Translations under genes and position numbers: made by a program
Assembly (NCBI GenBank): GCA_000016765.1
Contig: CP000699.1
Coordinates: 1,798,001 to 1,862,000, forward strand
Length of the DNA stretch: 64,000 nt
Origin: Rhizorhabdus wittichii RW1
GTDB taxonomy: Bacteria; Pseudomonadota; Alphaproteobacteria; Sphingomonadales; Sphingomonadaceae
Direction of reading: 5' to 3'
Notes under the pieces: generated by a model
Database searches by the model: none
Seen by the model: only the letters and a program-made list of their open reading frames with translations
Told to the model about the DNA's origin: nothing
Shown: positions 59,351 through 64,000 of the stretch, in pieces
Position numbering within the stretch: the first letter of the stretch is position 1
Layout: each line of letters begins with the position of its first letter

Positions 59351-61549
59351 ATGGATCATATGGTCGCGATGAACAGCCGACGCGCACAGGGACGACGGCG
59401 GCTCCTGCTCCTGGCATCGGTCGCCACGCAGATGATCTGGATCGCGCCTGCCGCCGCGCAGGGCGCCGGATCGGACGGCGACATCATCGTCACCGCGCGC
59501 AAGCGCGAGGAACGGATGATCGACGTCCCCGTGTCCGTCGCGGCGATCACCGGCCCCCTGCTGGAGAAGAACCGCGTCGCCAATGTCGACAATCTGATCG
59601 GCAACGTCCCCAGCCTCTACTTCAGCTCGAACGCTCTCTCTCCCGGCAAAGACTTCATCAACCTCGTGATCCGCGGCATCGGCGCGCAGAGCGCCGGATC
59701 GCCGGCGGTCGCGACCATCGTCGACGGCGTCTATGTCCCGGCGCTGTCCTTCGACATCCAGTTCATGGACGTCGAGCGGGTCGAGGTGCTGCGCGGTCCG
59801 CAAGGCACGCTGTTCGGCCGCAACACCGAGGGCGGCGCGCTCAACATCGTGCTGCGCCGGCCCGACGAACGGACCCGGGGCCGGATCGCGCTGACCTATG
59901 ACGAATTCGACACGGCGCGCGCGCAGGCGGGGATGTCCGGCCAGCTCGCCGAAGGGTTGTTCGGATCGGCCTCGCTCGATTTCGAGCAGAGCGACGGCTA
60001 TCTCAAGAACCGCGTCATTCCCGCCGCGCTCGGCCTGTCCGGATCGATCAAGGCCAACGACTATCGCAAGCTGAGCGGCCGCGCGGCGCTGCGCTTCAAG
60101 CCCGACGACAGGCTCGACATCAACCTGGCGGTCGACGCTTCGTCGCAGACCGGCCTCGACGGCCTGCCGGGCGTGCCGCGCGGGGGCGAGCATTATGTGG
60201 TACGCAGCGATTTCCAGACCGACGCCCGTTACAGGAACCGGGGCGGCGCGCTGACGATCGACTATGACCTGGGCGATGTCGGGCTGACGTCGATCACCGG
60301 CTATCGCAAGGTCACGTCGCGGCTGCCGTTCGACTTCGACGGCTCGCCCGAGTTCGTCGACAACGTCCACGACCTCAAGACCTCCCAGTCGATCACGTCG
60401 CAGGAGGTCCGGCTCGCCAAGACGGCGGGCGGCGCCTTCAAATGGCTGCTGGGCGGCTATGCCTTCGACGAGCGTCACGTCCAGGATCGCGGCTATCGCC
60501 TCGACACGGTGCCGATCTTCCCGTCGGGCATCTTCATCGACGCACAGAACCAACGGCTCAAGCGGCGCGGCTTCGCGCTGTTCGGCGACGCGACGCTGAC
60601 CCTGCTCGACAGGCTCGATCTCAATGCCGGCCTGCGCTACTCGTGGGAGAAGACCCGCGCCAGCACGCTGATCGACTTCACCATCCCCGATCTGCTGGGT
60701 CCCGGCGCCGACCTGCACGTCGCGGGCGCGGCGCGCGGCGCGATCACCGACAAGGCGCTCACGCCCAGCGCATCGGCGACCTGGCGCTGGTCGCGCAACC
60801 TCACCACCTATGTGCGCTACGCCCGAGGCTACCGGGCCGGCGGTTTCCCGCTCGCTCCGGCCGATCCGTCGACCGACATCCCGTTCGGCCCCGAGAAATC
60901 CGACAATTTCGAGATCGGTTCGAAGGCGAGCCTGTGGAACGGGCTCGTCCATCTCGACGGCGCGCTCTACCTGATCAACATCATCGGCCAGCAGGTGTCG
61001 ACGGTCGTCTTCCTGAACAACGATCCCACCCTGCCGGTGACGTCGGTCGCCAATGCCGGCCGCGGGCGATCCAAGGGCTTCGAGTTCAGCGCCGACGCCC
61101 GGCCCGTCGACGGGCTGCTGCTGGGCGCCAATGTCGGCTACACCGACGCGCGCTATCGGCGCTATGTCGACACGGTCGGCAAGAACCGCGCCGGCGAACG
61201 CTTCCCCTTCGTTCCCAAATGGACGGCGCAAGCCAATGCCAGCTATCGCTTCCCGATCAGCGGCGGCGTCGACCTGGAACTCTACGGAGCCTATCGGCAT
61301 GTCGGCAAGATCCTGTCCGGCAGCGGCGTCGACATCGACATCCAGTTCCCGGTCAGGGCCTATGACATCGCCGATATCCGCGCGAGCCTGATCGGCCCGA
61401 AGTGGAAGGCGGACCTGTTCGTCGACAACGTCACCAACAATTATGTCGAGACCCGCGTGTTCAACGCCTTCTTCTTCCTGCAGCCGCGTCCCTTCTCGAT
61501 CGTGCTGCCGCCGCGCCGGGCCGGCATCCGCCTGACCTACGAACTGTGA
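59351..61549 (+). CDS. TonB-dependent receptor of block 5 (first)
   Basis: 732 residues from the ATG at 59351, five bases after GGGGG; later in-frame ATGs at 59360 and 59369 are alternatives. Signal peptide LLLLASVATQMIWIAPAAAQ, TonB-box-like DIIVTARKREERMIDVP, plug LRGPQGTLFGRNTEGGALNI, then the beta-barrel ending PPRRAGIRLTYEL. Outer-membrane importer. The dimethylformamidase-like gene follows ten bases later, so the receptor and this enzyme are co-expressed and probably act on the same compound. Confidence 0.93.
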   Translation: MDHMVAMNSRRAQGRRRLLLLASVATQMIWIAPAAAQGAGSDGDIIVTARKREERMIDVPVSVAAITGPLLEKNRVANVDNLIGNVPSLYFSSNALSPGKDFINLVIRGIGAQSAGSPAVATIVDGVYVPALSFDIQFMDVERVEVLRGPQGTLFGRNTEGGALNIVLRRPDERTRGRIALTYDEFDTARAQAGMSGQLAEGLFGSASLDFEQSDGYLKNRVIPAALGLSGSIKANDYRKLSGRAALRFKPDDRLDINLAVDASSQTGLDGLPGVPRGGEHYVVRSDFQTDARYRNRGGALTIDYDLGDVGLTSITGYRKVTSRLPFDFDGSPEFVDNVHDLKTSQSITSQEVRLAKTAGGAFKWLLGGYAFDERHVQDRGYRLDTVPIFPSGIFIDAQNQRLKRRGFALFGDATLTLLDRLDLNAGLRYSWEKTRASTLIDFTIPDLLGPGADLHVAGAARGAITDKALTPSASATWRWSRNLTTYVRYARGYRAGGFPLAPADPSTDIPFGPEKSDNFEIGSKASLWNGLVHLDGALYLINIIGQQVSTVVFLNNDPTLPVTSVANAGRGRSKGFEFSADARPVDGLLLGANVGYTDARYRRYVDTVGKNRAGERFPFVPKWTAQANASYRFPISGGVDLELYGAYRHVGKILSGSGVDIDIQFPVRAYDIADIRASLIGPKWKADLFVDNVTNNYVETRVFNAFFFLQPRPFSIVLPPRRAGIRLTYEL

Positions 61550-61559
61550 GGATCGCGCC

Positions 61560-63713
61560 ATGACGCTCATCGGCTATGCCGACCGCTGGGAAGCACTGCC
61601 GGGCGAGGAGCTGGGCTTCAAGGTCAGCGCCACGGCGGACTATGCGGCGCGCATCGTCCGCCTGCGTCATGGCGACACCAATCCGCGCGGGCCGGGTTTC
61701 CGCGCGGAAACGGTGGCGGACATCGCCGACCGCCTGCCGGCGGGGGTGCAGGGCATCGACCTCGGCTCCTATCTGCGCTGGGACCCCGACGCCGATTTCG
61801 ACGATGGGGCGATGATGGCGGGCCTGAGCCTCTGGGCCACGCTGCCGGGACCGGACGAGCAGGGACTGCTCTGCCGGTCCGACGGCCGGGGCCAGGGCTA
61901 TGGGCTGTATCTCGGCGCGGACGGCGCGGTCATCTGGCGCAGCGGCGCCGCCGAACTGCGCAGCGAGCCGATCCAACCGCACCGCTGGCACCGGGTGGCG
62001 ATCAGCCGCGATCGGGACGGACGGATCGAGCTGATCGTCGTCCCGCAGGCCTTCGTCCCGGGCCGGCAGGAACACCGCTTCGTGCAGCAGGGGCAGCCCG
62101 CCGCCGCGACGGGGCCCCTGCTGGTCGGCGCGGCGCGGGAGGCATCCCTCTATCGCCCGCGCGGCGGGTTCAACGGCAAGATCGGCGACATCGCGATCGT
62201 GGCGGGCCGCGTCGACCCGGCCACCATGGCGAAGCTGGCGGCGGGGACTTCGCCCGACGCGCCGGCGATCCGATGGCATCTGGGGATCGAGGTCGACGGC
62301 CGGCGCGCGGTCGACCTGTCGGGCTTCGATCGACATGGCGAGGTGGTCAATCGGCCGACGCGCGGCGTCACCGGCGCCCGCTGGAAGGCCAACGCCGATC
62401 GCTATGTCGATGCGCCGGACGAATATGACGCCATCCACTTCCATGCCGACGATCTCGAGGATTGCCGTTGGGAGACGAGCTTCCGCTATCGGATTCCCGA
62501 GGACCTGAAACCGGGCGTCTATGCCGCCGAACTCCGTTCCGGCGACGAACGGCGCCATGTCGGCTTCCTCGTGACCGCCAGGCCCGGCCGCGCGACCGCG
62601 CCCGTCGCGCTGCTGATCCCGACGGTCAGCTATCTCGCCTATTCGAACGAGGCGCTGGAGCCGGAGCTGCTCGGCGCGTTGACGCCGCTGCGCAACCGCC
62701 ACCTCCAGGCGGAAGACTATGCCTATCTGGCCGAGCATCGCCTGCTGAGCCTCTACGACCGGCATGACGATGGATCGGGCCGCTGCATGTCGACCATCCG
62801 TCGGCCCAACCTCACCTCGATGAACCCGCTGCATCGCTGCCGGCTCTACGACGCGCCGCACCAGCTCGCGGCCGACCTCCATCTGGTCGACTGGCTGGAG
62901 GAGATGGGCATCGCCTATGACGTGGTGACCGACCATCAGCTTCATAAGGAGGGCGCGGCGCTGCTGCGCTCCTACAAGACGGTGCTGACCGGCACCCATG
63001 CGGAATATTGGACCGCCCCGATGCTCGACGGCCTCGAAGCCTATCGCGACGGCGGCGGCCGCGTGGTCTATCTTTCGGGCAACGGCCTCTACTGGGTCGC
63101 GGCGCTCGACGAGACCGGCGACATCATCGAGATCCGGCGCCGCGGCGGCAGCGAAAGCTGGAAGGCGGCGGGCGGGGAGGCGATCATCAGCCTCACCGGC
63201 GAGCATGGCGGCCTGTGGAAGGATCGCGGCCGCCCGCCGCAACGCTATGTCGGCGTCGGCATGGCGTCGCAGGGCTTCGATCGCGGCGCGCCCTATCGGC
63301 GGACCCCCGCCAGCCATGATCCCCGCGCCGCCTTCATCTTCGAAGGGGTCGACGACGAACTGCTCGGGGACTTCCCGGCGTTGACGCTCGGCTATGGCGC
63401 GGCGGGCTATGAGGTGGACAGGGTCGACGAACGCCTGGGCACCCCGGCCCACGCCCTCGTCCTCGCATCGTCGACCGGCTTCAGCGACAGCTACCAATAT
63501 GTCCGGGAGGAGACCTTCTTCACCACCCCGTTCGACGGCGGCACCGTCAACGACGAGGTGCGCTCCGACATGGTCTATTTCGAATGTCCCGAAGGCGGCG
63601 CCGTCTTTTCGGTCGGCTCGATCAGCTTCTGCTCCTGCCTGTCGTTCAACGGCTATCAGAACAATATCTCGAGAATTCTCAGGAATGTGGTGACGCATTT
63701 CAGCCGCGCCTGA
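61560..63713 (+). CDS. N,N-dimethylformamidase large (beta) subunit-like protein
   Basis: 717 residues, slightly shorter than the known large subunit (about 760). The N-terminal half contains a LamG-like jelly roll (YLRWDPDADFDDGAMMAGLS, HRWHRVAISRDRDG). The catalytic half shows PTVSYLAYSNE, SLYDRH and GTHAEYWT. The reported DMFase iron ligands Tyr399, Tyr440 and Glu521 are spaced 41 and 81; here Tyr358, Tyr399 and Glu482 are spaced 41 and 83, so the 2-Tyr-1-Glu iron site appears kept. No gene for the small subunit is adjacent. No signal peptide was seen. It probably hydrolyses an amide or related C-N bond. Confidence 0.85.
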   Translation: MTLIGYADRWEALPGEELGFKVSATADYAARIVRLRHGDTNPRGPGFRAETVADIADRLPAGVQGIDLGSYLRWDPDADFDDGAMMAGLSLWATLPGPDEQGLLCRSDGRGQGYGLYLGADGAVIWRSGAAELRSEPIQPHRWHRVAISRDRDGRIELIVVPQAFVPGRQEHRFVQQGQPAAATGPLLVGAAREASLYRPRGGFNGKIGDIAIVAGRVDPATMAKLAAGTSPDAPAIRWHLGIEVDGRRAVDLSGFDRHGEVVNRPTRGVTGARWKANADRYVDAPDEYDAIHFHADDLEDCRWETSFRYRIPEDLKPGVYAAELRSGDERRHVGFLVTARPGRATAPVALLIPTVSYLAYSNEALEPELLGALTPLRNRHLQAEDYAYLAEHRLLSLYDRHDDGSGRCMSTIRRPNLTSMNPLHRCRLYDAPHQLAADLHLVDWLEEMGIAYDVVTDHQLHKEGAALLRSYKTVLTGTHAEYWTAPMLDGLEAYRDGGGRVVYLSGNGLYWVAALDETGDIIEIRRRGGSESWKAAGGEAIISLTGEHGGLWKDRGRPPQRYVGVGMASQGFDRGAPYRRTPASHDPRAAFIFEGVDDELLGDFPALTLGYGAAGYEVDRVDERLGTPAHALVLASSTGFSDSYQYVREETFFTTPFDGGTVNDEVRSDMVYFECPEGGAVFSVGSISFCSCLSFNGYQNNISRILRNVVTHFSRA

Positions 63714-63743
63714 CAGGGCGATCTTGCCTATTGCGTCTCCTTT

Positions 63744-63768
63744 GGTTTAATGGTCTATTATTATAACC
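63744..63768 (+). promoter_or_regulatory. 25-bp operator element before second TonB receptor
   Basis: Begins GGTTTAATGG and ends TATTATAACC. It is identical at 20 of 25 positions to the complement of the element at 59313-59337, with the same GGT...ACC borders. It ends 23 bases before the receptor start. Confidence 0.6.
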
Positions 63769-63791
63769 AATAAAATAGGGAGGGGAGTGAG

Positions 63792-64000
63792 ATGGGCTTT
63801 CGGAAGCGCGCCATCGGCGTCACCATGGTGATGATAGGCTGCCCTTCGGCGCCGCTCATGGCGCAGGGCGCCGTCGACGGTGGCGGCGACATCATCGTCA
63901 CCGCCACCAAGCGATCCGACACGCTGCAGAACGTCCCGCTCAGCATCAGCGCGATCGGCGCGGCCTCGCTCGAACAGCGATCGGCGTCGACCTTCATCGA
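63792..64000 (+). CDS. TonB-dependent receptor of block 5 (second), 3' end outside window
   Basis: The first 69 codons are visible, from the ATG at 63792 with a purine-rich AGGGAGGGGAG upstream. The signal peptide IGVTMVMIGCPSAPLMAQ and the TonB-box-like DIIVTATKRSDTLQNVPLS identify the N-terminus of a sphingomonad TonB receptor. The frame continues beyond the right edge. It follows the dimethylformamidase-like gene after 78 bp, behind its own copy of the 25-bp element, so two receptors may be co-regulated around one enzyme. Confidence 0.85.
   Translation, partial: MGFRKRAIGVTMVMIGCPSAPLMAQGAVDGGGDIIVTATKRSDTLQNVPLSISAIGAASLEQRSASTFI

Noticed and set aside
1-64000. tRNA, rRNA, CRISPR array, insertion sequence or prophage genes
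   Set aside because: No repeat-spacer pattern, no transposase or integrase motif, and no tRNA-like fold was noticed by eye; a dedicated scan was not possible.

Overview
The window looks like a chromosomal catabolic region from a high-GC alphaproteobacterium of the order Sphingomonadales (Sphingomonas, Novosphingobium or Rhizorhabdus type). Grounds: four TonB-dependent receptors of the sphingomonad type; a zwf-edd-glk-eda Entner-Doudoroff operon; many SDR, GST, dehydratase and aldolase paralogues; a LigE-like beta-etherase-type glutathione transferase; and frequent four-base ATGA/GTGA start-stop overlaps. This is inference from gene content. No rRNA, tRNA, CRISPR array or insertion sequence was seen.

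Layout. (1) 1-7044: amidohydrolase (cut by the left edge) and aldehyde dehydrogenase, then a tight type-B carboxylesterase, cupin, amidase and acetamidase/formamidase set. (2) 7162-12973: zwf, edd, glk, eda and an aldo/keto reductase, mostly overlapping. (3) 12998-25324: an apparently exported 3-keto-glycoside module. It has a Tat-type sugar epimerase/isomerase, a secreted Dabb protein, a secreted DUF1080 protein (3-keto-disaccharide hydrolase/lyase family), a TonB receptor, a GMC oxidoreductase with its Tat-type small subunit, a Gfo/Idh/MocA oxidoreductase, a second epimerase/isomerase, an MFS permease and a LacI repressor. Palindromes of the TGTAATCGATTACA type lie before zwf, the epimerase, the Dabb gene, the receptor, the GMC pair, the Gfo/Idh gene and the permease, so blocks 2 and 3 look like one LacI regulon feeding the Entner-Doudoroff pathway. 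(4) 25364-53766: a larger, mixed catabolic block. It holds an IclR regulator, a hydratase / acylating acetaldehyde dehydrogenase / aldolase set, two hydroxyacid oxidising enzymes, a methionine aminopeptidase, a methyltransferase, three GSTs, a GntR regulator, a class II aldolase, an amidase, a FAH hydrolase, a divergent RarA ATPase, MFS and TonB transporters, an IlvD-type dehydratase, SDRs and a glyoxalase pair. A second motif, CAACATATATGATATCTTTC and variants, recurs about ten times before these genes. The GntR protein is the best candidate reader. (5) 53929-64000: SDR, glutamine-synthetase-like ligase, DUF1116 protein, SDR, esterase, TonB receptor, dimethylformamidase-like protein and a second TonB receptor cut by the right edge. 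Two 25-bp GGT...ACC elements, 20/25 identical, precede the two receptors.

The picture is three neighbouring uptake-and-degradation modules, each with its own TonB receptor(s) and its own operator family. The most interesting are the LacI-controlled 3-keto-glycoside module wired to Entner-Doudoroff genes, and the amide/amine-looking module at the right end. Scars of past rearrangement are visible: a 40-bp LacI-gene remnant at 53929-53968 and a C-terminal MmsA aldehyde dehydrogenase remnant at 41433-41750.
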